DNA from: an uncultured Roseburia sp. | Lineage (GTDB): Bacteria; Bacillota; Clostridia; Lachnospirales; Lachnospiraceae | Assembly (NCBI GenBank): GCA_944380515.1 | Contig: CALWHT010000054.1 | Coordinates: 1 to 42,974 of the forward strand | Direction of reading: 5' to 3' | Length of the DNA: 42,974 nt | Shown here: piece by piece, positions 18,066 to 27,100 of the stretch | Layout: every line of letters begins with the position of its first letter | How positions within the stretch are numbered: the stretch's first letter is position 1 | The notes under the pieces: generated by a model | What the model saw: the letters and a program-made list of their open reading frames with translations, nothing else | The model's database searches: none | What the model was told of the DNA's origin: nothing | Position numbers and translations under genes: made by a program

Positions 18066-18108
18066 AAGGTGGTAAGAAATTGAAACAGTATACAGGGGGA
18101 ATTTTCAC

Positions 18109-19206
18109 ATGTCTTTTCATAAAATCGGTTTTATCGGACTCGGACTCATCGGCGGCTCCATCGCCAAAAAGCTGCGGACGCTCTATCCTGATCTTGCGAT
18201 GATTGCCACGGCCGGACACAGGGAGACCATCCGGGAAGCCTATGACGCAGGCCTGATCGTTAATCAGGAGCTTTGCCGCATGGAGGATTTTGCCGACTGC
18301 GACTATATTTTTCTGTGCACGCCGGTTCAGAAAAATATCGAATACCTGCGGCAGTTAAAGCCGATTGTACATGAAGGCTGTATCATCACTGACGTGGGCA
18401 GCGTTAAGACGGACATTCACCGCGAGGTGGAAGCGCTTGGCATGGAAAAGCATTTTATCGGCGGACATCCGATGGCCGGCTCCGAGAAAACCGGGCTTTC
18501 AAACGCCTCCGAATACCTTTTGGAAAACGCTTATTATATTATCACCCCGACCGCCGAGAGCGATCCGGAAGCGGTTTCCGATTTTACGGAGCTCATCCGC
18601 TCGCTCGGCGCCATTCCGATGGTGCTTGATTACAGACAGCACGATTACGCCACGGCGGCCATCAGCCACCTTCCGCATATCATCGCCTACACGCTGGTGA
18701 ATCTCGTGCGGACGCTCGACGACGAAAACGAGACGATGAAAACCATTGCGGCCGGAGGTTTTAAGGATATCACGCGCATTGCCTCCTCCTCCCCCGTTAT
18801 GTGGGAAAATATCTGTCTTTCCAACCGGGAGCAGATTTTAAAACTGATGGACTCCTACAGTGAATTGTTCGGCGCGTTGCGCCGGGATATTGCTTCGGAT
18901 AATGAGAATGCGCTTTTAGAAAACTTTTCCGCGGCGAAGGATTACCGCGACTCGCTTGCCATTCCGGCAAAGGGCGCGCATAAGCAGATTTACGAATTGT
19001 ATCTTGATCTGATTGATGAAGCCGGAGGAATCGCCACGGTAGCGACCATTCTCGCCAGCAACAACTTAAGCATTAAGAATATCGGCATCATCCACAACCG
19101 TGAGTTTGAGGACGGTGTTCTGCGGCTGGAAATGTACGACGAGGCTTCGCTCGCTTCCGCCGTAACACTATTGCGGAAGCACCACTATACGATATATGAG
19201 CGATAG
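18109..19206 (+). CDS. tyrA: prephenate dehydrogenase with C-terminal ACT domain
   Basis: 365-residue enzyme oxidising and decarboxylating prephenate to 4-hydroxyphenylpyruvate in tyrosine synthesis. The N-terminal Rossmann segment IGFIGLGLIGGSIAKKL binds NAD; GGHPMAGSEKTG and the SHLPHIIAY helix carry catalytic and substrate residues. A C-terminal ACT domain (about 293-365, GIATVATILASNNLSIKNIG) should give feedback control by tyrosine. AGGGGGA lies eight bases before the ATG. It is the only large plus-strand gene in the window and forms its own unit with promoter and terminator; no other aromatic pathway genes are adjacent. Confidence 0.96.
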   Translation: MSFHKIGFIGLGLIGGSIAKKLRTLYPDLAMIATAGHRETIREAYDAGLIVNQELCRMEDFADCDYIFLCTPVQKNIEYLRQLKPIVHEGCIITDVGSVKTDIHREVEALGMEKHFIGGHPMAGSEKTGLSNASEYLLENAYYIITPTAESDPEAVSDFTELIRSLGAIPMVLDYRQHDYATAAISHLPHIIAYTLVNLVRTLDDENETMKTIAAGGFKDITRIASSSPVMWENICLSNREQILKLMDSYSELFGALRRDIASDNENALLENFSAAKDYRDSLAIPAKGAHKQIYELYLDLIDEAGGIATVATILASNNLSIKNIGIIHNREFEDGVLRLEMYDEASLASAVTLLRKHHYTIYER

Positions 19207-19212
19207 GCATTT

Positions 19213-19259
19213 GAAAGGGGTTGCGAAAAAACGCATTCACGTTTTTTCACAACCCTTTC
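19213..19259. terminator. bidirectional terminator between tyrA and the dehydratase operon
   Basis: A roughly 19-bp stem with one bulge (arms about 19213-19233 and 19240-19259, six-base loop) carries A6/T6 tracts near the loop. It lies between the convergent stops of tyrA and the activator fusion and can serve both. Confidence 0.8.
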
Positions 19260-19272
19260 CTGCATCTTTATT

Positions 19273-20940
19273 TCAGGCTCCGTATTTCTCCAGCGCATAA
19301 AGCGCGGCCCCGGCAGCCCCCACGATTTCGGGCTCCTCGCAGATGTAAAGCTTTGAGCCGATTTTCTCTTCCACAGCGCGCACAACGCCCGGATTTTTGG
19401 CAACACCGCCGGTCATCATAAACTCGGGCTCCATCCCTACCCGACGCAGCAGGCCGAATGCCTTGTTGGCAATGGCATGACAGACGCCGTCCGCGATGTC
19501 CGCTTTTTCCTTATTATTCGCAATCAGAGAGATGACCTCGGACTCGGCAAAAACAGAGCACATGCTTGTAATCTCGATTTTTTCCTTCGAAGTCAGGGCG
19601 ATGGCTCCAAGCTCATCCAGTGAAACCTCCAGCGTACGGGCAATCATCTCTAAAAACCGACCGGTTCCGGCAGCACATTTATCGTTCATAACGAAGTCCT
19701 TCACCTCGCCGGTATCGCTCAAACGGATTGCCTTACTGTCCTGTCCGCCGATATCCAGAATGGTACGGATTTTGGGGTTGAAATAATGCGCTCCTTTGCC
19801 GTGACAACTGATTTCGGTGACATTTTCATCCGCAAATTCGATACTGACACGGCCGTATCCGGTAGAGACGATCCAGGAAATATCCTCCCGGACAAGCCCG
19901 GCCTTTTCAAGTACCTCCTGCAGCACCCTGTCCGCGCTGACCCCGGCTTTCGCCCCGGTCCGCACCACGGAAAAAGCCCTGATTTTTCTGTCCTGGTCCA
20001 TAATGACCGCATTCGTCGATGTGGAACCGCTGTCTATTCCCATTACGTACATTGCTCCGTCTCCCTTTCTTCGTTTTTCCGCTCTGCCTTTTTCCGGCGC
20101 CAGTGACTCCAGAAACGCCTCGATCCGGGTTCGTATCTGTCCGCTGCTCTGCCTGGTATAGTCTGTCTCCAGCAAAAGCATGGGACGCTCCAGCCAGTCC
20201 TTAAGCCACGCGTACTCATACGCATAGTTATCACAGAACTGTACCGTGTGATAGATGATGCCGTCCACGCTCCCAACATAGCGCCGGATCAACTCATCCC
20301 GGTTCGCCGCCTGCTCCATCCTCATACAGGGAAACTGGCTTAACAGACCGCGGGTATAGCCTTCCATGACATCGGACTCATCCACAAGGATCTTCCTGCT
20401 AAGTCCCGTACAGGTCAGGTCGAATGCCACGTTGGCTCCGTTTTCCTTCAGAATCGTTTGAATGCTCTCGTTTGCTCTCGCGCCGATAATGCCGATATTC
20501 ACGGCGCCGTTCTTCACGGAAAGCTGCTGTTCTTCCTCTTTTCCCTTTAAATATTCACAGAATTTTTCTTCCTCAAATACTCTGCCGGAAAATTCTTCAT
20601 ACGCGCGGGTCATCTCCTTCATCCGCTGTTCATAGAGTGTAATTCCGGCATCCTTCGTAATTCTCGGAGTGTCCAGCATATAGATGAACTTCTCCGGAAA
20701 TTCTTCTGTGAGCACGTCGTATAGCCGCCGGATGCTGTCGCAGCATGTGGTCAGAATCACTCCCTCATAATCGCCGCTCATGACTTCCTCCAACACTCCC
20801 TTGGCAAAGCTGCAGATGTTGGGATGCATTCTGATCTCCGCCTGGTTAAAATTTGTTACATCCGGTTCAATCCGCTCCATCTGAACTCCCATGGACGCAA
20901 ACACTTCCACGGGCGCATACTTACATATATAACCTAACAT
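19273..20940 (-). CDS. 2-hydroxyacyl-CoA dehydratase beta-type subunit fused to activator ATPase
   Basis: 555-residue fusion. Residues 1-280 form an HgdB/FldC-like HGD-D domain with the usual cysteines (Cys6 in GYICKYAP, Cys43 in HPNICSF, Cys66/67 in TTCCDSIRR, Cys177, Cys236) and the terminal RTRIEAFLESL segment. Residues 297-555 form a complete BadF/HgdC-type activator: ASKHA phosphate motif GIDSGSTSTNAV, DIGGQDSKAI, and the two cysteines that hold the dimer-bridging [4Fe-4S] cluster, Cys422 (KCAAGTG) and Cys461 (MCSVFAES). The activator normally is a separate gene that injects an electron using ATP. The ATG overlaps the partner's stop (ATGTTAG). An internal ribosome site precedes the codon for Met297. 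Substrate unknown. Confidence 0.88.
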   Translation of the reverse strand: MLGYICKYAPVEVFASMGVQMERIEPDVTNFNQAEIRMHPNICSFAKGVLEEVMSGDYEGVILTTCCDSIRRLYDVLTEEFPEKFIYMLDTPRITKDAGITLYEQRMKEMTRAYEEFSGRVFEEEKFCEYLKGKEEEQQLSVKNGAVNIGIIGARANESIQTILKENGANVAFDLTCTGLSRKILVDESDVMEGYTRGLLSQFPCMRMEQAANRDELIRRYVGSVDGIIYHTVQFCDNYAYEYAWLKDWLERPMLLLETDYTRQSSGQIRTRIEAFLESLAPEKGRAEKRRKGDGAMYVMGIDSGSTSTNAVIMDQDRKIRAFSVVRTGAKAGVSADRVLQEVLEKAGLVREDISWIVSTGYGRVSIEFADENVTEISCHGKGAHYFNPKIRTILDIGGQDSKAIRLSDTGEVKDFVMNDKCAAGTGRFLEMIARTLEVSLDELGAIALTSKEKIEITSMCSVFAESEVISLIANNKEKADIADGVCHAIANKAFGLLRRVGMEPEFMMTGGVAKNPGVVRAVEEKIGSKLYICEEPEIVGAAGAALYALEKYGA

Positions 20941-22238
20941 ATCTTTTTCTGCTTCTCCTCCGCTGTTTCTTCTTTTTCTCCGGATTCCAGCATCTCCAGA
21001 AATGCTTCCAGACGTGTCTTAATCTGTCCGTCATGGCTGTTGCGCCGGTCAATTCCGTCTCCGTCCAGAATCAGCATAGGGATATCCAGTTCCTGCAGCT
21101 TTTCTTTCAGGAGAATACTGCCGCCCGAGGACTGCTTGCAGCCCCAATGGCAGAACTGGATCACAGCGTCCGGCTTTAGCGTATCCGCCAGCTGCCCCAC
21201 CATCTCTGCCTTGTGGGAATAGGAGCCGTTATACAGATTCCTGATGATTTTCTTTGCCAGCGCATGAAACGGTTTTGTACCATCCATCTCCTCCATGGAG
21301 TCAATAATGATATCGCTGGCGATAATCTGGTATTTCCGGTTCGTGTTGAAATAGCTCTGCAGCGTCTCCTGGTAAAACGGAAGCAAATGAATCCAAAGAA
21401 TCTTCTTCCCGTCAAACTTCGGATAGTTCTGTATATCCTTTATCATAAAGCGAATCAAATCCAAAAACTCCTGCGTCCCGATGAGCAGATGCATTCCCAT
21501 CATCATATAAAGATGGCTGATGAGCTCTCCCGGATAATACCGCTCGCTCTGCAGCTTGAAGAAATGCATCAGCTCTTTTCTCGTCTCATTCTCAATCCGT
21601 ATGGCGCTGCGCAGCTTTTCCTCGTCAAAGGGCCTGCCGAAACGCCGCTCAAGCTCCGCTGCAAATTCCTTTAACTGTTCCGCCAGATAATCCACAGACG
21701 CCGCATCGTCCCTGTAAGGAACGTCGAGAAAGGTAAACGGAACCCCTTTCTTTTTCTCAAGATAACGAAATGTGTTCAGGTTTCCGTCACAGGAAAGGGA
21801 GGTCGTGACCGCATATTCCGGCACCGGAACCGCCCCGCTGTCAATGGCTCCCACAAAGATCTTATGGTAGGAGCAAAGCGTAGGCGCTATGCCCGTATTC
21901 TGCGCATAGTCAATAAAAAAATCCTCCAGATGGTACCCGCTGAAATAGCAGGAAAGGCACTCAATCGAAAGTGTATTCAGCTCGAAGCATCCGATGAGCT
22001 CGCAGGGTGCAAAAATATTCCCCCACACGTAGCTGTCGGGACGCCCCAGCGAATCGGCCACAAAGGACATCATCATGGCCTCCAGCTTCTGATACCCCTT
22101 CGATATTCCCTTCTTCGGGAGCACCTTTGTGCGCAGCTTATTCAGTCTAAAGCCAAGCAGCATTTTCTCCCAGCTCTCACCGGGATGTGCCGCCGTCTGC
22201 TCTTTTACATGGTCGATATATTTATCTGCAATCCACAT
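20934..22238 (-). CDS. 2-hydroxyacyl-CoA dehydratase alpha-type subunit
   Basis: 434-residue HGD-D family protein, partner of the downstream fused subunit. Typical cysteine-containing segments are FAPCELIGCFE, SIECLSCYFSGY, TLCSYHKIF, SLSCDGN and the C-terminal QFCHWGCKQSSGG, which ligate iron-sulfur clusters in relatives such as HgdA, FldB, LcdA and the double-cubane proteins. These enzymes remove water from (R)-2-hydroxyacyl-CoA by a ketyl-radical route after one-electron activation. The start MWIADKYIDHV was chosen because GGAG lies five bases upstream; a longer frame lacks a site. No CoA-transferase, acyl-CoA dehydrogenase or Etf genes are nearby, so the substrate cannot be named. Confidence 0.85.
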   Translation of the reverse strand: MWIADKYIDHVKEQTAAHPGESWEKMLLGFRLNKLRTKVLPKKGISKGYQKLEAMMMSFVADSLGRPDSYVWGNIFAPCELIGCFELNTLSIECLSCYFSGYHLEDFFIDYAQNTGIAPTLCSYHKIFVGAIDSGAVPVPEYAVTTSLSCDGNLNTFRYLEKKKGVPFTFLDVPYRDDAASVDYLAEQLKEFAAELERRFGRPFDEEKLRSAIRIENETRKELMHFFKLQSERYYPGELISHLYMMMGMHLLIGTQEFLDLIRFMIKDIQNYPKFDGKKILWIHLLPFYQETLQSYFNTNRKYQIIASDIIIDSMEEMDGTKPFHALAKKIIRNLYNGSYSHKAEMVGQLADTLKPDAVIQFCHWGCKQSSGGSILLKEKLQELDIPMLILDGDGIDRRNSHDGQIKTRLEAFLEMLESGEKEETAEEKQKKIC

Positions 22239-22250
22239 TGTTACTCCATT

Positions 22251-22327
22251 CCGGAGCGTTTTACGCGACTGGGCGACGCAAATCTTCAATTTGCGTCTGC
22301 CATCGAGGCTTATTTGTGACGCTCCGG
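22251..22327 (-). repeat. nested inverted repeats in the dehydratase leader
   Basis: CCGGAGCGT (22251-22259) and ACGCTCCGG (22319-22327) are exact inverted complements. Inside, GACGCAAAT (22275-22283) and ATTTGCGTC (22289-22297) form a 9-bp hairpin with a 5-base loop. A competing hairpin can form between 22307-22318 and 22328-22338. All lie between the promoter and the ribosome site of the dehydratase operon. The repeat could be a regulatory RNA fold or a dispersed palindromic element. Confidence 0.7.
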
Positions 22328-22338
22328 CACAAATAGCC

Positions 22339-22374
22339 GTGTGAAAAATAAGCTATCAAGCTTATTTTTCACAC
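22339..22374. repeat. perfect 15-bp inverted repeat at the start of the dehydratase leader
   Basis: GTGTGAAAAATAAGC (22339-22353) pairs exactly with 22360-22374 around a 6-base loop. It resembles a terminator stem but lacks a clean T-run after it on either strand. It begins about 25 nt after the predicted transcription start of the dehydratase operon. Confidence 0.75.
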
Positions 22375-22407
22375 TTTCCTCCATATATCAAAACCCTATG
22401 AAATAGA

Positions 22408-22436
22408 AATATATCATATTTTGAAGGAGTTTTCAA
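22408..22436 (-). promoter_or_regulatory. sigma-A promoter of the dehydratase operon
   Basis: TTGAAA (22436-22431) and TATATT (22413-22408), minus strand, 17-bp spacer. It gives a leader of about 160 nt before the subunit start at 22238. Confidence 0.65.
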
Positions 22437-22449
22437 TTTTTTCATACTG

Positions 22450-22480
22450 AAAAACCGCCTGCATTTTGCAGGCGGCTTTT
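22450..22480 (-). terminator. terminator after the Phd/YefM-type antitoxin
   Basis: GCCGCCTGC and GCAGGCGGT-type arms (22468-22475 with 22455-22462) enclose a 5-base loop and run into five T residues on the minus strand. It closes the transcript that contains the antitoxin-like gene. Confidence 0.85.
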
Positions 22481-22504
22481 ATATCAGGATAAAAAGTGAT
22501 TTGG

Positions 22505-22573
22505 TTAATCCTCTGCTTCATCTGTGGGAATATCCCCAAACAGAACATGGATTTTCAAGTTCCTCTTATTCAT
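22505..22573 (-). CDS. 22-codon frame overlapping the antitoxin stop
   Basis: An ATG overlapping the end of the antitoxin-like gene opens a 22-residue frame, MNKRNLKIHVLFGDIPTDEA plus two residues, ending 25 bp before the terminator. It occupies the place where a toxin gene would be expected. It has no strong ribosome site of its own and could be a remnant, a coupled micropeptide or chance. Confidence 0.25.
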   Translation of the reverse strand: MNKRNLKIHVLFGDIPTDEAED

Positions 22574-22820
22574 TGACAATCCCGAGTTGCTTCTCCACAG
22601 CTTCCAATGACAGCCAGCCTTTCTCCTCGCCAGATTTCCGACCCTTTGCAAGTTCATTCATCAGCCGGAGTGCCGCCTGTGTTTTTTCAAAGTCCTGCAT
22701 ATCCAGAATCGCATATCTGCCCCGTCCATTCTTTGTCAGAAAAACCGGAGCACCTACTGCTACATCATGCAATACCTCGTTATAATTGCGCAAATCAGAA
22801 ACAGGTTTGATATTTGGCAT
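22566..22820 (-). CDS. Phd/YefM-type antitoxin
   Basis: 84-residue protein of the prevent-host-death/YefM superfamily: MPNIKPVSDLRNYNEVLHDV is the N-terminal DNA-binding fold, then GAPVFLTKNGRGRYAILDMQ, the family's hallmark, then a C-terminal helical toxin-binding region. The open frame extends 43 codons upstream, but the start was placed where AAGGAG lies nine bases before the ATG. Such proteins normally precede a RelE, YoeB, Doc or Fic-type toxin; here only a 22-codon frame and a terminator follow, so the toxin is missing or elsewhere. It starts 28 bp after the broken surface-protein gene. Confidence 0.85.
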   Translation of the reverse strand: MPNIKPVSDLRNYNEVLHDVAVGAPVFLTKNGRGRYAILDMQDFEKTQAALRLMNELAKGRKSGEEKGWLSLEAVEKQLGIVNE

Positions 22821-22848
22821 AGCGTTCCACTCCTTTTTACTGAACAGT

Positions 22849-24186
22849 CTATTTTTTTGTGGTAATTTTCTTTGCCTTCGACCAATCCGAATAGATTCTG
22901 GTCGATTTTTTATTGATCCTGACCGTCTTATAAGTACGGACGCGCACATAATATTTTTTCTTCGCTTTCAGTCCCGTAATTTTCTTTGAAGTCGTTCCGT
23001 TTTTTGCGATCCGCACCGTATGCGTTGTTTTTTTCGTAAACTTACTGCTCGTGGAATACTGCACTTCATATCCGGTTGTCTGTTTCTTTTGCTTCTTCCA
23101 TTTCACCGTTATATTTTTCCCGGAAGAAGACAGCTTCGTTACACTTGTGCTTTTCGGCTTAACGGTAAAGGTCTTTTTGACGGTTCCGCTGTATTTTCCC
23201 TTCAGCTTAATTGTCACCGTATACTTGCCGACATTTTTTCTGCTTTTCGGGTAGATGACCGTGTAATCTGTCCCTTTCTTCAGCTTCCTGCCCTTTGCGT
23301 CCGTAACGGTCACGCCCGGCGTCCGGTTCTTTCCGTTATAGGTGAGGGCTGTCGCAGAAAGCGCAGTCTTTTTTGCCGCAGGGATTGTCTCTGTTTTGGA
23401 CGCCCCGCAGACGGAACAGGTCTGTTTTACTTTCCCGCTTTTTGTCGTTGTCGCCTTTTTTATTACCTTCGTATCCTGATAATTGTGGCCTGTGGCGGGA
23501 ATGTCCGTCACATCCGCCGACGCGCCGCAAACCATACAGTGGCGCGACTTGCTGCCCGCCTGCGTACAGGTCGGCTGCCGGTCTGTCGTCCACTCGGACG
23601 TATAGGTGTGGCCCACCGCAGGAATCGCCTCCGTATAGCTGTCGCCGCAAACCGTACAGTGGCGCGACTTGCTGCCCGCCTGCGTACAAGTCGGCTGCCG
23701 GTCTGTCGTCCACTCGGACGTATAGGCATGGCCCGCCGCCGGAATCGCCTCCGTATAGCTGTCACCGCAGATACCGCAGCGCAGCGTGCGTTCTCCCGCC
23801 TGTGTGCAGGTCGGCTGTCTGGTGACTGTCTCCGTGTATTGATGGACGCACACCACCTGATAGGCCGCCTGGACTATACCCGTATAATTTCCGATACCGG
23901 AGACGGTCAGCGTATAGCTGCCGGGCGCTGTCACCAAAAAGCCCCCGGTCAGCTGATAGTCGCGCCCTTCCACTAAGGTTCTGCCGTCCAGTGTCACCTG
24001 CGGCAGGATTGTCTGCGTCCCGCCCGTATAGCTGACGGTCGGAACCGTGACGGAAGCGCCCGCGATGTCGCGTTTCGCCCCGCCGACCACAAAGACAGCA
24101 GCGCCCTCATACGTCTCACGCGGCTCATAGGAAACCGTAAGCCGCCCGGAGGCATCCGCCGCCGCCTGCGCGACATACAAAAGATT
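22849..24186 (-). pseudogene. C-terminal part of the interrupted RCC1 surface protein
   Basis: About 445 codons that continue in the same reading frame as the 1092-residue protein after its TAG stop (24187-24189). The first codons after the stop read NLLYVAQAAADASGRL. Domains in order: a YDG-like bacterial domain (VSYTGGTQTILPQVTLDG onwards), three and a half zinc-ribbon-looking repeats with CxxC pairs (RQPTCTQAGSKSRHCTVCG, with two near-identical 40-residue copies), a second YDG-like domain (LTYNGKNRTPGVTVTD) and a C-terminal fibronectin type III domain ending SKAKKITTKK. There is no ribosome site or good start codon at its beginning (only TTG at 24180), so it is unlikely to be made separately. 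It is expressed only if the TAG is read through. Confidence 0.82.
23530..23770 (-). repeat. 120-bp tandem repeats in the surface-protein tail
   Basis: Two almost identical 120-bp units encode the 40-residue CxxC-containing module (PTCTQAGSKSRHC and YTSEWTTDRQ segments), with a more diverged copy on each side. The nucleotide identity is high enough for slippage or recombination. Confidence 0.75.
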
Positions 24187-27100
24187 CTACGGGGCGAGCA
24201 GCCGCTCCGCCGTCAGGGATTTTGCCACATAAAACTGATAGGTTCCCTCCGGCGCCAAATCGCGGAAGGATGCCTCCTGTACGTCTCCCGCGGTAGAGAC
24301 GCTGTCCGCTTTATTCACCGCGATTGGCTCCGCCTCCGCTTCCACGGACAGGACGGATGCTTTCGCGCCGTTGGGAAGAGCCACGCCACCGGGGAGAGCG
24401 ATTTTAGTCGGAGTGTGCCTGTCTGTCGTCGTTCCGTCTCCTAGATGACCATTATAATTCCGTCCCCACATATACAGGCTTCCGTCGCTTGTAATGGCTC
24501 CGCTGTGATCAACTCCCAGGCTGACCGACACCACGTTATCCAGCACCTTTACCGGCGTGTGCCTGTCTGTAGTTGTACCGTCTCCAAGCCGACCATAATT
24601 ACCTCCCCACATATACAGGTTTCCGTCTCCTGTGATCGCTCCGCTATGAACCTCTCCCAGGCTGACCGAGACCACGTTATCCAGCACCTTTACCGGCGTG
24701 TGCCTGTCTGTAGTTGTACCGTCTCCTAGCTGACCATTATAATTAAATCCCCACATATACAGGCTTCCGTCTCCCGTGATTGCTCCGCTGTGAACACTTC
24801 CCAGGCTGACCGACACCACATTATCCAGCACCTTTACCGGCGTGTGCCTGTCTGTCGTCGTCCCGTCTCCTAGATGACCATTATAATTCCGTCCCCACAT
24901 ATACAGGCTTCCGTCGCTTGTGATCGCTCCGCTGTGATCACCTCCCAGGCTGACCGAGACCACGTTATCCAGCACCTTTACCGGCGTGTGCCTGTCTGTA
25001 GTTGTACCGTCTCCTAGATGACCATCATAATTATCTCCCCACATATACAGGCTTCCGTCGCTTGTGATCGCTCCGCTGTACCAAATTCCCAGACTAAGCA
25101 TCTGCCTTTGCGTCACAGCCGTATCCGCGGAACCATCCGGCAGAACAGGTTCGATGGGCTCGATGGTGATAGCTCCGTCTTCGCCGCTCCCGCCGCTTTT
25201 TTTCAGGAGAATCCGTATCGTCTCCGACTTGCCCGCCACCAGAAGGCGGTAGGTTCCGGCCGGATAGCCTGCCTTTTCTGTCTTCAGGCGGTAGCTGCCG
25301 TTTGGCAGATAAAATTCCGCCTTTCCGTTCTCATCTGTCGTATACTTCCCGTCTATCACCGCTCCGGAAACGGGCTTCCCCGCCGTATCGGTTACGGCTG
25401 CCTGTATGCGGAAGCTGAGATAAGGGCAGGAGGAAAGCCCGAACTCATCGTGATCCACCGAATAATAAAAGTCGGCGACCTTTTCCTTCTCATCCGCTAT
25501 GCGGATGCGGAAGGTCAGGGATTCTTTGTTCAGCAGCTTTGCGGCCGCGTCCAGATTGACCCTGGCGTAAATATCACCGTCCACACAGCTGCTGCAGGTG
25601 TGGAGCACCTCTCCCGATTCGCTTCTGTGATAGTCAAGGACCGCGGTCACCTCAACGCCGACCTTCGCCGTAAGGCTGGCGGACGCAACCTTTTCCGTTA
25701 AAATCTTTACCCTTGGCTCCAGCGAAAAACCGATAAAGATACTTCCCTGTGATTTAAATTCCGTCTCAAGCGTCGGCATGGAGGTAAGATTTTCCATGCC
25801 GTTTTTGGTGGCACGGAAGCCCACGGCACCCTTTAAGGTTCCCTGCAGCGCTATGCTGGCATCCGCCTCCGCCACGATGCTCGGTGTCAGCTCCACGATC
25901 ACGCCGCAGAACATATAGCCGACCGTGACCAGCGGTACATCGATACTGCCGCTTCCGGAGACGGAAACGCCAAGCTTTGCGGAATAATCCAGCTTCAGCT
26001 CCACGTATTGCTGTGAAAATGAGAGATATAATTTTGCCGAACAGGTAAGCTTCATATCCAGACCGCCGGAAACCGTAAAGCTTCCCGCACCGGATTCCAC
26101 CTTCTTATCCAGCTTCATCCGGAAGGCTTTCTCCATACTGCCCCCGGCGTCCACCCCATAGGCTTTAAAGTCACTGTCCGCCACAGCGTCGACCAGCCCT
26201 TCATAGGTCACGCCCTCGCCGCAGGTAGATGGGTCGATGACCGCATTCCCCAGTCCCTCCTCGGCATCAATCTTCACATAGGAAAAGACATCCTCCAGCG
26301 CGGCGTCCGCCCCTGTAATCGTCACCGTCGTCCCGTCAACACTGATTTCGGCGATTTTAACAATCAACACCTGTCCTGTCTCATATTCGTAGGCAAAGGT
26401 ATCTCCCGGCTGCAGGGAGGTCATGCTGACATCCGCATCCGTAATCACATAGGTGTCCGCCGCTTCATCTATGGACGCAACCTCATTTTTTCCGGTACCG
26501 GACGGGATAAGGATCACATCATCATTGTAAACGGCAAAGTTGTTCGTAATATCGTCATCCAGATTCAACACCTTATCCGCGTCAAAATCCTCCGTCGTCT
26601 TAGACAAAAAGTCCTGCATTTCCTGCGTATACAGGGAGGATTCATAGGAGGTGCAGACAGGCCTTAAGGTGTCTGTCTCTACCAGAAACCCACGGATATA
26701 AAAGTATTGCGGCATCGAAGCCGTCTCAATATCCACTACCGCCTCCGTCTGTCCCCGCGATACCTCCACGGAGCCGGAAGCGAGCATTTTGATTCCGTCC
26801 TCCTCATAGACGCCGATGACAAGCGAAGCGTCCCGGGTCGTCTCAAAAGATACAAACGCCTCTGTCCCGGTCATTTCCACCGAAAAGATATTGCATCCGT
26901 TATTTTCCAGCTGCTCCGCGGCAAGCTGCGAAAATTCCTCCGCGAAAAGCGTGCCGGCGGAGTTTGCCCCCTTAACGGAAAGCTCCGGCTTCTCCACAGA
27001 GCTTTCCGGTTCCTCTGTAGCTTCGGTTTCCTCCACAGAGCTTTCCGGCTCCTCTGTGGCTTCGGTTTCCTCCACGGTGCTCTCCCCGGCGCTCTCGCTC

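Larger units (their letters stand above)
17768..18108. other. AT-rich divergent intergenic region
   Basis: 341 bp between the divergently transcribed EF-G-like gene and tyrA. It is much more AT-rich than its surroundings and contains no gene. It holds one candidate promoter in each direction (17833-17861 minus, 18037-18065 plus); nothing else is recognisable. Confidence 0.6.

Noticed and set aside
20934-20940. Overlap between the two dehydratase genes considered as a frameshift
   Set aside because: ATGTTAG is a normal stop-start overlap; both proteins begin and end where family members do.
22339-22374. Inverted repeat considered as a terminator for the preceding antitoxin transcript
   Set aside because: No T-run follows on either strand and a better terminator lies at 22450-22480.
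24187-24189. TAG read as pyrrolysine
   Set aside because: No pylTSBCD genes in the window and no known Pyl use in such proteins; kept only as a remote option.
24410-25100. Regular repeats considered as a CRISPR array
   Set aside because: Units are 144 bp, in frame, and encode RCC1 blades; no short repeat with unique spacers exists.
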